This document shows, piece by piece, positions 17,064 to 25,724 of a stretch of 64,000 bases of DNA. The stretch's first letter is position 1. Every line of letters starts with the position of its first letter. Location of the stretch: NCBI GenBank assembly GCA_034104345.1, contig JAXEDY010000016.1:55395-119394 (forward strand), written 5' to 3'. Source of the DNA: HGM11416 sp034104345 (GTDB lineage Bacteria > Bacillota > Clostridia > Christensenellales > Borkfalkiaceae). A program made the position numbers and the translations under genes. The notes beneath the pieces were generated by a model, which worked only from the letters and a program-made list of their open reading frames with translations, made no database searches and was not told the DNA's origin.

Positions 17064-17195
17064 TTAATTTTTTTTGTTTTTGCAAGCCTTAAAAATCAAA
17101 AATGCGGCAAAAATCGCGCCTAACGTAAGCCAAACGAACAAATTTTCGGGCGCAGTTATGCTCGATTGGCAGCCGGCGCAACTAAAAATGGCCAT
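17064..17195 (-). CDS. 43-residue single-span membrane protein
   Basis: A clear GGGAGGA ribosome-binding site precedes ATG 17195. The product starts MAIFSCAGCQSS (a CxxC), continues to one hydrophobic helix (LFVWLTLGAIFAAFLIF) and ends with KACKNKKN. It is probably a small inner-membrane protein with a Cys pair near one face. It lies between its own promoter and the DUF898-like gene, so the two are likely co-transcribed. I do not recognise a family. Confidence 0.7.
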   Translation of the reverse strand: MAIFSCAGCQSSITAPENLFVWLTLGAIFAAFLIFKACKNKKN

Positions 17196-17248
17196 TGTTT
17201 TATCCTCCCTTTGTGAATTTAACAAAAAATTAAACTTTGTTTGATAAG

Positions 17249-17277
17249 ATTATTGCACAGTTTTGCATATATGTCAA
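17249..17277 (-). promoter_or_regulatory. Sigma-A promoter, minus strand
   Basis: On the minus strand TTGACA (17277-17272), 17-base spacer, AATAAT (17254-17249), upstream of the 43-residue protein gene. Confidence 0.78.
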
Positions 17278-17310
17278 CCGTTTTTAACAATTGCTTAAAA
17301 AAATCGCAAA

Positions 17311-17340
17311 TAAAAACGCCCCTTAAAAAAGGAGCGTTAA
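17311..17340 (-). terminator. Terminator after the PnuC-like gene
   Basis: Minus-strand AACGCTCC-TTTTTTAA-GGGGCGTT with one wobble, then TTTTATTT. Confidence 0.72.
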
Positions 17341-17375
17341 AAATCGTGTTTTTAGTTTTAAACCGCGCGGTTGTT

Positions 17376-18572
17376 TTAAGCGGCGGGTGCGTCGAGCGGT
17401 TTGCTTCCGTCGGCAGGGTGGTTTTTAATGTATTTTGTCCATTTAATATAGCCGTATGTGGTATTGGTCAAATATCCCGCTTTTAAAACGAGTAAAATCC
17501 ACTGTCCGGCCATGATATTTATTACCGTTTCGATAATCGCGCTAATATACCATGCTATCCATTGTTCACGATACCTGAAAAGGATAAGCAAACCGTTTGC
17601 GATTCCGACAGCAGATACACAAGCGTCGAGATAGCAGGCAATATTTTTCATAACCACGTTGTTTGCAAATATTCCGCCTTCTACTTCGATAAGTGTCAAA
17701 AGATAGCCGACGCCTACCGTCCAAACGGCTATTGCGGCAATAATAATAACATCTTGAATCGGAGTTAATTTTTTTACGACGGTAAGTTCTTCTTTTTGTT
17801 CGTCGGGGTGTTTGTTCCATAATATAAAACTTATTATGTCGCACGGTATCCAGAAGAACAAAGTTGTTGCCATTGTTGCAAAACGATAAGCGCAAAATAC
17901 GCAAACCAAAATTTCAACAACTTCTACGCCGAGTGAAACGATAAAGTTCCATTTGCTCTGCTTTGAAATAAGAAGTTCGCAGGCAATATTTAAAATTACA
18001 TCAAGAACATAAAGTAAAGTTATCCAAGCCGCCGAAACCATAAAAGATTTTTGTGTAATCAAATATGAATCGGTTTCTTTTTCGTCGAAAGATATGGTTG
18101 ATTTATATAAAATTTCGTTGTTGTCGTTTGTTATCGTTAAAGAGATTGTCCCTTCATCGCTGTCCTGGTAACAAAAAAAAGTAATTTTATTGTTTGCATT
18201 TATCGATTTACCGCTTTTAAATTTTAGGGTTAATGTATTGGGCGATTCTCCGTCAATTGTGTATTCGGAATAGCCAAAATAATCGGTAAGGGCATATTCT
18301 TTATCGTCAATTTTTATGCCGTCAATAACAAATTCGCCTTGGGTTCCGTTAAAATCGATGATATTAAAGGTTTTTTCTGTGTTAACATACTCTGAGTTGA
18401 AGTTTTTAAGAGTAAGATTATAATCGGGTTCATCGGTTTCGGGGAAGATAAACGCGAACGCAACCGCTAAAATAACAATCGAAAAAAACCAGATTTTTTC
18501 GTATAAAGTGAACGATTTAAATAAATTTTTAATTCTTTCGCCAAACGGCTTTTTTGTTTGTGTGTTTTCCAT
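17376..18572 (-). CDS. pnuC: PnuC-family transporter fused to an N-terminal exposed domain
   Basis: The 398-residue protein ends in a PnuC-like bundle (about residues 170-385). Family marks are the Gln-Trp motif RYREQWIAWYISAIIETVINI and AGYLTNTTYGYIKWTKYIKNH. PnuC proteins take up nicotinamide riboside or related vitamins across the cytoplasmic membrane. Before the bundle are one membrane helix (about 28-45) and a beta-rich, Asp/Asn-rich domain of about 120 residues (YNLTLKNFNSEYVNTEKTFN...), which should face outside. Ordinary PnuC proteins are 200-250 residues. AAGGAG lies 15 bases from the ATG. No NAD or thiamine gene is adjacent. Confidence 0.75.
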   Translation of the reverse strand: MENTQTKKPFGERIKNLFKSFTLYEKIWFFSIVILAVAFAFIFPETDEPDYNLTLKNFNSEYVNTEKTFNIIDFNGTQGEFVIDGIKIDDKEYALTDYFGYSEYTIDGESPNTLTLKFKSGKSINANNKITFFCYQDSDEGTISLTITNDNNEILYKSTISFDEKETDSYLITQKSFMVSAAWITLLYVLDVILNIACELLISKQSKWNFIVSLGVEVVEILVCVFCAYRFATMATTLFFWIPCDIISFILWNKHPDEQKEELTVVKKLTPIQDVIIIAAIAVWTVGVGYLLTLIEVEGGIFANNVVMKNIACYLDACVSAVGIANGLLILFRYREQWIAWYISAIIETVINIMAGQWILLVLKAGYLTNTTYGYIKWTKYIKNHPADGSKPLDAPAA

Positions 18573-18710
18573 AAAATAAATTATTTTCTCCTTTTAAAAA
18601 TTTAAATAAAAGAAAAAATAATTCGTCACGGCGACAAGCATCTTTCCATAATGCGCAAATTATACAGTAAAAATAATAAAAAGTCAAATATGTATAGCGT
18701 TAAAACAACA

Positions 18711-18739
18711 AAAAAACACGCCAAATCGCGTGTTTTTTT
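18711..18739 (-). terminator. Terminator after tRNA-Val
   Basis: Minus-strand ACACGC-GATTTG-GCGTGT then seven T. Confidence 0.85.
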
Positions 18740-18742
18740 AGG

Positions 18743-18819
18743 TGGTGAAGATAGTTGGGCTCGAACCAACGACCTCATGCATGTGAAGCATGCGCTCTGA
18801 CCAACTGAGCTATACCTCC
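18743..18819 (-). tRNA. tRNA-Val (anticodon CAC)
   Basis: Full 77-base cloverleaf on the minus strand: acceptor GGAGGTA/TATCTTC, D-arm GCTC/GAGC, anticodon arm CATGC-TTCACAT-GCATG (CAC), T-arm GTTGG-TTCGAGC-CCAAC, discriminator A, and encoded CCA. Confidence 0.97.
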
Positions 18820-18831
18820 GAAACTTTTAAT

Positions 18832-18860
18832 ATTTTAGCACATATTTTTAAAAATGGCAA
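18832..18860 (-). promoter_or_regulatory. Promoter of tRNA-Val
   Basis: Minus-strand TTGCCA (18860-18855), 17-base spacer, TAAAAT (18837-18832). Confidence 0.78.
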
Positions 18861-18922
18861 TTTATTTAAAACGATAGGCAAAAAAAATTTTAAAAAAATA
18901 ACAAAAAACGCTTAATTTTTAT

Positions 18923-18951
18923 TTGCAATAAATTTTTGCGTGTGCTATAAT
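18923..18951 (+). promoter_or_regulatory. Promoter of tRNA-Pro
   Basis: TTGCAA (18923-18928), 17-base spacer, TATAAT (18946-18951). Confidence 0.8.
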
Positions 18952-18972
18952 AACGAATGCTGAAAAGCGCGT

Positions 18973-19049
18973 CGGGGTGTAGCGCAGTTTGGTAGCGCGC
19001 TTGAATGGGGTTCAAGAGGTCGCAAGTTCGATTCTTGTCACTCCGACCA
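18973..19049 (+). tRNA. tRNA-Pro (anticodon GGG)
   Basis: Full 77-base cloverleaf: acceptor CGGGGTG/CACTCCG, D-arm GCGC/GCGC, anticodon arm CTTGA-ATGGGGT-TCAAG (GGG), T-arm GCAAG-TTCGATT-CTTGT, discriminator A, encoded CCA. It is divergent from tRNA-Val. Confidence 0.97.
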
Positions 19050-19081
19050 TATTAGGGCGATAAAAAAGATATTGCCCGCAA

Positions 19082-19107
19082 AAAGTCCGATTTTGTCGGA
19101 CTTTTTT
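19082..19107 (+). terminator. Terminator after tRNA-Pro
   Basis: AAGTCCGA-TTTTG-TCGGACTT, then T-rich tail. Confidence 0.9.
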
Positions 19108-19663
19108 CATACTCAAAAGCCGAAATTCGAGTGCCAAAAACCGTATATGTTTTTTGCCGTTTTTTCAAAACTGACAAGATTTGAACTTCAGTAAGCGTGA
19201 TTTTAATGGCAAAAGAAAAAAAATAAAGACATAAAACCTGGCGTATAGCGTAAAAACTATACGTCTTTTTTATGCCAAAAATCAGGAGGAAGAAAGGAAA
19301 TATCCGAACAAGGGTAGGTTTTTCTCGGCGCGGCGAAAGATATAAAATAAGGAACAAAATATCTGACGCTCGGCGATTTAACCTACGGAAACCTTATAAC
19401 TCCGAAAGTATATAAAGTTTTGTGTCAGGCAATGCGACTTCGGTGTTGCGGTAAGAAACCAACCGCACTGCCCATTCTATCCACTCACTTCTCTATGGAA
19501 CATAAAGGAACGAGTTCGTAATAATATCGGACTCGGTTTTTGCGTAATAAAAAAAGTAAAAGGCGAAAGCCGTAGAAACTTAAAACCGACAAAATTATAA
19601 TAAAAAACTTCTGAAACTGTAAAAAGATAATTTTTTTGTGTAAAACAAAATAAAAAATCGGTC
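19108..19663 (+). other. Gene-free 556-bp stretch with hairpins; possible ncRNA
   Basis: No coding region is supported. Two terminator-like hairpins occur: GCGTATAG/CTATACGT (19241-19264) followed by CTTTTTT, and CGAGTTCG/CGGACTCG (19511-19531) followed by GTTTTT. Between them lies sequence with several complementary segments, including GCGGT/ACCGC and an enclosing GGCA/TGCC. I see no clear promoter for it and cannot match it to a known RNA family. It may be a degenerate or unrecognised RNA gene. Confidence 0.35.
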
Positions 19664-19692
19664 TTGACAGCGCGGCGCTCGTTTGTTATAAT
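19664..19692 (+). promoter_or_regulatory. Consensus sigma-A promoter
   Basis: TTGACA (19664-19669), 17-base spacer, TATAAT (19687-19692), upstream of the Gfo/Idh/MocA gene with a leader of about 130 bases. Confidence 0.88.
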
Positions 19693-19827
19693 ACATTCGG
19701 CAATAAATAAAAAGCAAAAAAACAACAAAAATTTGTAATCCGGCGTAAAAACGAAAAAGCGCGCAAAAACGCATAAAAATGAAAAACGCGAAAAAATGCG
19801 CCCGATAAAAAAATAAAGGATAAATTT

Positions 19828-20841
19828 ATGACACAAAAAAAACAAAAAACGATAGCCGTAGTCGGCTCGGGGTGGCGGGCGTTTACATGGTATAACGTAA
19901 TCGATAAAATGCCGAACGTAACGCTTGATTGCATAGTTTGCCGAAACGCCGAAAAAGCCGAAAAAATAAAAAATACGTATCCGCGCGCGCGGGTGGTTTC
20001 CGATATAGGTCAGATTGATAAAGCCGACCACGTTCTGCTTTGCGTAAACAAGGTAAATAACGTTTCGGTTGCAAACGAACTTATTTTGCGCGGGTTTTCG
20101 GTGTTCTGCGAAACGCCCGCGGGATTTAGCGGCGATGAAAGAGAAAAACTTAAAAACAACGAGAGCAAAAATTTCCAGATAACCGAACAATATCCGTTTC
20201 GTCCGCGTTATATAGCCGCGAAAAAACTTGCCGAAAAAGGGTATTTCGGCAGGGTGCATACGGTCGAAGTTTCGTGTTGCCATTCGTATCACGCCGCCGC
20301 GCTTGTAAGGGCGTTTTTGCAAACCCGGAAAAAATTGCCCGAAATAACTAAAACGGTAATAAACGACGAATACTACGAATGCGACGGGCGTGGCGGCAAA
20401 AAGCCCGCCGAACTTGAAAATCACAAAAGGGTTATCGCATTGCTCGATTTCGGCGACAAACGCGCGATTTACGATTTTTCGCACGCGCAATATTTTTCGC
20501 ATATCAGAAGCGAGCGATTTTCGGTTAAAGGCACCGCGGGCGAATATATCGACGGGCGGGGTTACAGATTGAACGGCGAAACCGAAGTTCCGTTCGAAAC
20601 GGTTCCCGTTTATCGCGGAACGGATTGCAGCCTGCATCCGATAGAACTCGATAAAATAGTATGCGACGGCGCGATTTTGTTTGAAAATCCATTTATAGGT
20701 TGCCGTTTCAGCGAAGAAGAAATAGCGATGGCGTTATGGCTTGAAAACGCGATAAAACTTTACGAAAAAGGCGAAACCCTTTATTCTGCGGCAGACGGCG
20801 CCGTCGACGCGTTTATAGCAGCGGGCATAGAAGATATTTGA
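19828..20841 (+). CDS. Gfo/Idh/MocA-family oxidoreductase
   Basis: The 337-residue protein begins with a Rossmann fold (IAVVGSGWRAFTWYNVI) and has the CETPAGFS segment in place of the usual EKP motif, followed by a C-terminal alpha/beta sheet domain. Such enzymes oxidise or reduce sugar derivatives with NAD(P). Its place at the head of a glycan-utilisation locus suggests a sugar or sugar-acid substrate. The EKP lysine is replaced (ETP), so the catalytic chemistry may differ. It has AAAGGA before the ATG and its own promoter. Confidence 0.8.
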   Translation: MTQKKQKTIAVVGSGWRAFTWYNVIDKMPNVTLDCIVCRNAEKAEKIKNTYPRARVVSDIGQIDKADHVLLCVNKVNNVSVANELILRGFSVFCETPAGFSGDEREKLKNNESKNFQITEQYPFRPRYIAAKKLAEKGYFGRVHTVEVSCCHSYHAAALVRAFLQTRKKLPEITKTVINDEYYECDGRGGKKPAELENHKRVIALLDFGDKRAIYDFSHAQYFSHIRSERFSVKGTAGEYIDGRGYRLNGETEVPFETVPVYRGTDCSLHPIELDKIVCDGAILFENPFIGCRFSEEEIAMALWLENAIKLYEKGETLYSAADGAVDAFIAAGIEDI

Positions 20842-20968
20842 ACGCCGATTTAAACTTCTCTTAAAAATTTGCTTTTAACTCCGCTAAAAACTACGCCGTT
20901 TTTTAAAGCGGTTATTAAACCTGTTTTCAAGTACTATTTTTTTTGCGGAAATAGCAAAAAATTTTGTC

Positions 20969-20997
20969 TTGTAATGGAGTCGCTTGCGTGATATAAT
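20969..20997 (+). promoter_or_regulatory. Promoter of the InlB/GLUG lipoprotein gene
   Basis: TTGTAA (20969-20974), 17-base spacer, TATAAT (20992-20997). Confidence 0.7.
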
Positions 20998-21091
20998 ACG
21001 GTTAGAAAACGGCTGGAAGGTCGCCATTTTTCGGTTTGATTAAAAAAACGGTTAAATCGCGCAAATCCGGCTGCAAAAATCAGGAGGAAAT

Positions 21092-24000
21092 ATGATTAAA
21101 AAAGCATCATCAAAGGCGATAATCGTTATCGCGCTCCTTTGCTGTCTGCTTGTTTCTTCGGCGCTGTTTGTAAGCGGTTGCGGAAACAACGATAACGGCG
21201 GCGGCACAAGTTACACGATAATTTACGATTCGCAGGGCGGCGCCGCTGTAAAGAACGGCACCTACACCGTAGGCGGCAGATTTTATTTGCCCACTCCCAG
21301 CATCGGCAGCGATCCGAAAATGTATGGTTATACGTTCACGGGTTGGTATTACGATTCCGCTTGCACCAAAAAAGCGGAAAAAGTGTTAGACGTTTCGTAT
21401 GCCAAAGACGGAAAGATAACCCTTTATGCGGGTTGGAGCAATCTTCACAAAATTTATTTCGATACGCGCACTTCGCAAACTATCGATCCTTTAGAATATC
21501 CTTACGGAACCATTATTAACTCGGCAGACCTGCCGAAGCCTGACGACAGGGTAGTCGGAACCGCTACTTGCCGCTTTGTTTCGTGGGCGTTTACAAATAC
21601 CAACGATAAAGTAGGCGAAACCTTTGCGATGGAAGCGGTCGATATTTATCTGTTCGCCGTTTACGATACGGGCGTTAACACTCGTTTCGAACTTACCGAC
21701 GACGGATATTACGTTCCGACCGGCACGAACGGCATAACCACTCAGACCCGTTTCCGCGATTACACTCTTAATAGCGGCGAAATTTACTCGGTAGATATGA
21801 CGCTTCCCGCCGATTGGTCTACCTATACCGACGACTGCGGCCCCGTATTTACGGCTTCCGCATTCAACGAAGAAGGAACCACGTTTATTGGCGCGCCCTA
21901 TGTAACCATGTTCATATCCGCTCCGACCAAAGCGAACGGCGCGATAGAATTCTGGGGCGACGTAGACGACGCGCAAGGCAATACCACCGCCGCCCAACTT
22001 ATAGCGCGTTACAGATTAGGCGGCGAACTTTTAAAAGACACGCCTTACGAAAAGAAAATGCTCGCTTATCAGGAAAGTAGCGAAGAAGCGACGTTTACCC
22101 TTACGTTCAGACGCGTTGAACAAACCGTGGGCGAAACCACAAAAGTAAGTTATTATATCGGTATCGACGGCATCGAATACGTTTGCTTTACGACGGGCGA
22201 AAAAGCCGAAAGATATACCGAAATCGGCAATAAAGACAATGTTTTCTCGGCAAAACACACCGGCAACATCGTTGGTTTGCGCGCGAAAACCAAAGGCGTA
22301 AAATACAGCAACGTCACCGTTAAAACGGCGGGCGACGCAAGCGTTAAGTTCTATGATAAAGCGGGTGGCGAACTTCTCGAAACCAAAACTTACGCTTACG
22401 GCAGCACTATGGCGGATTTGCCCGTTGCAACCCGCGCGGGTTATGTGTTTGCGGGCTGGTATTACACCGATTATATAACCGGAACCAAAAAACAACTCAC
22501 CGAAGAAACCACCGTCACCGCGGATATGCTCAATATCGAAGCGGTTGCACAGTGGAGAAAAGAAGGCGCTAAACCTTATACCGTTAAATTCAACACCGGA
22601 ATCGAAGGTTACGAAGTGCCCGACGTTACCGGCTGGTATGAAGGTAACGAAATCGTTCTTCCCGAACTTTCTTACACGATGATCGACTTCGACGGCAACT
22701 GGTATTACGAAGCCGAATGCGTAAACAAAGTAGACTTCGATAACGTCGACGTCGCAAAAGCGAATATCACCGGAGCGGATACCGAAGAACCCGTTCTTAC
22801 CGTTTATGCGAAAGCGTCGCAAAAAGAATTCCTTAGCGGCGAAGGCACGCAAGAAAGCCCGTTCATTATAAAAACCGAAGCGGACGTTAAAAAACTTGCC
22901 GAATTCGTAAACTCGGGAGAAACCCTTGCGGGATACTATCTCAAACTTGAAAACGACGTTAACATAAGCGGTGCGTTCACCGTTATCGGAAGCAGAACAA
23001 AAGTGTTCGCGGGCTGTTTCGACGGCAATGGCAAAACCCTTAAAGGCATTAACGTCGAAGGCGAAAACTACGTTGGTATGTTCGGCGTTTTGTGCGGCGC
23101 TACCGTTAAAAATCTTACCTTAGAAGGCAACGTAAAAGGGTCGAAAGATACCGTCGGTTTGCTTGCAGGTCAGATTCAAAGCGGAACCACCGTTGAAAAC
23201 GTTACCGTAAAGGGTAGTGTTTCAAGCGAATCTTCTACGGTAAGCACTGCCGGCGTAGGCGGTATTGCCGGAAACACATTTAAGAAAAACGACTCGGCAA
23301 TAGTTATTAAAAACTGTGTAAACTATGCCGAAATAACCGCGCCGTTCAAAGAAAACAACATGGCGGGCGGCATCGTAGGCTCAACCGCGGCAAGTCAATC
23401 TGTTCTTATCGAAAACTGCAAAAACTACGGAAAGGTTACCGGTAACGGCACGTTTGCCGGCGGCGTAGTAGGTTTGTTGCGTGTATCTACGGCAGAAACC
23501 AAAGTTACGGGTTGCTATAACTACGGCGACGTAATGGGCGCCATTCAGGTCGGCGGTATCGTAGGCGGCAGCCGTTATGTAATCGAAAACAGTTACGTTC
23601 TGGAAACCGCCAAAATTAACGGCACCGAAGCAAAAGATCTTGCTTTAGACGGTTCGGCTAACACATTTATCGGCGCTATCGTCGGCAGACTCGAAACCAC
23701 GGCTGCTAAAAGAACGGGCGGCGGACTTTGCGATGAGAACGGAGACGTTATAACCGTAAAAATAACCGCAGAACTTAACTTAGACGGCGGAACTTTACCC
23801 GAAGGCGTTACTTCACCCATTCAAATCGTTGCGGAAACGGCTGTTTCAGGTCAGTTGCCCGTTCCCGTAAAAGCGGGTTACAGATTCACCCATTGGGAAC
23901 TTAAAGTAGTAAGAGGCGAAGGCGAAGAACAGACCGTCGAATACACAGAGATTAAAGCAGATACCGTATTCCACGGTCCCGCTCACACCGTCGAACTTAT

Positions 24001-25597
24001 CGCAAGATACGTCGAACAGGTTACCATAACCGTTAATCCCGACGGCGGCGAATACAGCGGCGAAACCGCAATCGTTATAGATAAGGGCGGCAAACTTGCC
24101 GAAGGTACGTTAGGCACTCCCGTTAAAGACGGATACACATTCCTTGGCTGGTTTAACGGTGACAACCGCGTTGCGGCAGACGACGTTTATGAAACGAGCG
24201 TAGAATTAAAAGCGCATTACGAAAAACAAGCGCAAAAATCTACTGTTAATTTTATGTCGGACGGCGCTTTAGTCGAATCTAAAGAACTTACCGTCGGCGA
24301 CAAAATAGGTCAGCTTCCCACGGCTCCCGCAAAAGCAGGCTATCGTTTCGGCGGCTGGTTCGATATAGACGATACCGAAATAACCGTAGACAGCACTTTC
24401 ACGGCTTCGGTCGTAGAACTTCACGCAAAATGGATTTTACAAACCGTTATAACCTTTAACGCCGAAGGCGGCACGGTTGACGGCGAAGCAACTAAATCGA
24501 TCGACGCAGGCACCGCGATAGGAGCTCTTCCCGGCGCTTCGACCACGGTTGCGGGAGAAACGTTCGGCGGCTGGCTTACTGCGGGCGGCGAACTCGTTAG
24601 CGCAGAAACCACTTTTGCAAGCGATTTAACCGCAATAACCCTTACCGCAAGTTTCGGTTGGGACGGAACTACCGTAAGCGCTTCGTTTAGCGGCGAAGGA
24701 ACCGAAACCGCTCCTTATTTAATCGGAAGCGGGGCAGATCTTGCTTATCTTGCAAGCAGCGTAAACGGCGGCACCGCATACGGCGGAGTATACTTCGCTT
24801 TAACCAAAAAAATCAACTTAAACTTCAAAACATGGGCTGTTATAGGTAAGGCAACGGAAAATGCGTTCTCCGGTATAATAGACGGTAAAAACTTCGCTGT
24901 TGAAAACGTAACCGATTCGTTCATCGGATACGCTTCGGGCGCAACCGTTAAAAACCTTGTTTTAAGCGTAAAAATCGACAAAACCGCAACGGTCGGCGGT
25001 CTTATCACTCAAACCAAAGGCACTCTCTGCACTATCGAAAACGTAACCGTAAAAGGTTCGGTAAAGGGCGGAGCGCAGAACGTTGCGGGCTTGGTAGGAA
25101 ACGCCAATGGAGCAACCACGATTAAAAATTGCAAAAACTATGCCGATATTACCAGCACTTTGGCTTCGGGCTTAGCGTTTGCAGGCGGCATATTCGGTTC
25201 GAGTAACGGAACGATAGTTGTTGATTCTTGCGAAAACTACGGAACAATAACGGCAAAAGGCAGTATGGTGGGCGGTATAGTCGGACTTCCCAGAAAGGCG
25301 GCCAACTCCTATGTGACCGGTTGCAAAAACTTCGGTAACGTTACCGGTTCCGCACAGATAGGCGGTATTGCCGGAGCAAGCAGAGTAAGGGTTGAAAACA
25401 GTTATTGCCTTAGCACCGCGCTTATCAAGGGTGCAGCGGCAAACACTCTTAATCTTTACGGAATAAAAACTTCGGTTGGCGGAAGTGTCGTAACTGCTTC
25501 GATAGTAGGACAGATAGACGATAAGGCCGGCAACTCGGACTGCGGCGATTTAATAAACTGCGGACTTTGTGACGAAAGCGGTAACCCCGTCGACTGA
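21092..25597 (+). CDS. Large surface lipoprotein with InlB-type and GLUG repeats
   Basis: The 1501-residue protein has a lipoprotein signal (LFVSGC, Cys30) and an Asn/Gly linker. Listeria-Bacteroides (InlB B) repeats follow, each ending in GW or W motifs (YGYTFTGWYYDSACT, LYAGW, AGYVFAGWYY). A jelly-roll-like domain at about 195-425 comes next. Two GLUG-repeat blocks (about 585-890 and 1195-1495: NYVGMFGVL, VGGIAGN, AGGVVGLL, VGGIVGGSR) are separated by three or more further InlB repeats. Each block ends in GLCDE(N/S)G, so the halves look duplicated. It is anchored outside the membrane and probably binds glycan. It has CAGGAGG before the ATG. Confidence 0.82.
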   Translation: MIKKASSKAIIVIALLCCLLVSSALFVSGCGNNDNGGGTSYTIIYDSQGGAAVKNGTYTVGGRFYLPTPSIGSDPKMYGYTFTGWYYDSACTKKAEKVLDVSYAKDGKITLYAGWSNLHKIYFDTRTSQTIDPLEYPYGTIINSADLPKPDDRVVGTATCRFVSWAFTNTNDKVGETFAMEAVDIYLFAVYDTGVNTRFELTDDGYYVPTGTNGITTQTRFRDYTLNSGEIYSVDMTLPADWSTYTDDCGPVFTASAFNEEGTTFIGAPYVTMFISAPTKANGAIEFWGDVDDAQGNTTAAQLIARYRLGGELLKDTPYEKKMLAYQESSEEATFTLTFRRVEQTVGETTKVSYYIGIDGIEYVCFTTGEKAERYTEIGNKDNVFSAKHTGNIVGLRAKTKGVKYSNVTVKTAGDASVKFYDKAGGELLETKTYAYGSTMADLPVATRAGYVFAGWYYTDYITGTKKQLTEETTVTADMLNIEAVAQWRKEGAKPYTVKFNTGIEGYEVPDVTGWYEGNEIVLPELSYTMIDFDGNWYYEAECVNKVDFDNVDVAKANITGADTEEPVLTVYAKASQKEFLSGEGTQESPFIIKTEADVKKLAEFVNSGETLAGYYLKLENDVNISGAFTVIGSRTKVFAGCFDGNGKTLKGINVEGENYVGMFGVLCGATVKNLTLEGNVKGSKDTVGLLAGQIQSGTTVENVTVKGSVSSESSTVSTAGVGGIAGNTFKKNDSAIVIKNCVNYAEITAPFKENNMAGGIVGSTAASQSVLIENCKNYGKVTGNGTFAGGVVGLLRVSTAETKVTGCYNYGDVMGAIQVGGIVGGSRYVIENSYVLETAKINGTEAKDLALDGSANTFIGAIVGRLETTAAKRTGGGLCDENGDVITVKITAELNLDGGTLPEGVTSPIQIVAETAVSGQLPVPVKAGYRFTHWELKVVRGEGEEQTVEYTEIKADTVFHGPAHTVELIARYVEQVTITVNPDGGEYSGETAIVIDKGGKLAEGTLGTPVKDGYTFLGWFNGDNRVAADDVYETSVELKAHYEKQAQKSTVNFMSDGALVESKELTVGDKIGQLPTAPAKAGYRFGGWFDIDDTEITVDSTFTASVVELHAKWILQTVITFNAEGGTVDGEATKSIDAGTAIGALPGASTTVAGETFGGWLTAGGELVSAETTFASDLTAITLTASFGWDGTTVSASFSGEGTETAPYLIGSGADLAYLASSVNGGTAYGGVYFALTKKINLNFKTWAVIGKATENAFSGIIDGKNFAVENVTDSFIGYASGATVKNLVLSVKIDKTATVGGLITQTKGTLCTIENVTVKGSVKGGAQNVAGLVGNANGATTIKNCKNYADITSTLASGLAFAGGIFGSSNGTIVVDSCENYGTITAKGSMVGGIVGLPRKAANSYVTGCKNFGNVTGSAQIGGIAGASRVRVENSYCLSTALIKGAAANTLNLYGIKTSVGGSVVTASIVGQIDDKAGNSDCGDLINCGLCDESGNPVD

Positions 25598-25614
25598 TAA
25601 CAAAAAAAACGGTA

Positions 25615-25643
25615 TAGCCGAGCGGGAATAACCCGTTCGGCTA
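25615..25643 (+). other. Hairpin without T-tract downstream of the surface lipoprotein gene
   Basis: TAGCCGAGCGGG-AATAA-CCCGTTCGGCTA, a 12-bp stem (one G-T pair) with no following T-run. It is more likely an mRNA-stabilising or processing hairpin than a terminator. Confidence 0.6.
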
Positions 25644-25654
25644 ATGCCGAAAGT

Positions 25655-25672
25655 TGAGTAATCGACTTATAC
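25655..25672 (-). repeat. Dispersed intergenic hairpin-loop motif, copy 4 (diverged)
   Basis: Minus-strand CGTATAAGTCGATTACTC enclosed by an AAGTTG/CAACTT stem (outer bases 25651 and 25680). The 3' part of the motif has drifted. It is antisense to both neighbouring genes. Confidence 0.45.
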
Positions 25673-25724
25673 GGCAACTTTTGCCCCAATGTTTAACTTG
25701 AAAAAACCATAAAGGACGGAAAGG

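Noticed and set aside
19477..20637. Long open frame (386 codons) on the minus strand
   Set aside because: It is the antisense shadow of the Gfo/Idh/MocA gene and its leader; the plus-strand protein has clear motifs, a promoter and a ribosome-binding site, while the minus-strand frame has none.
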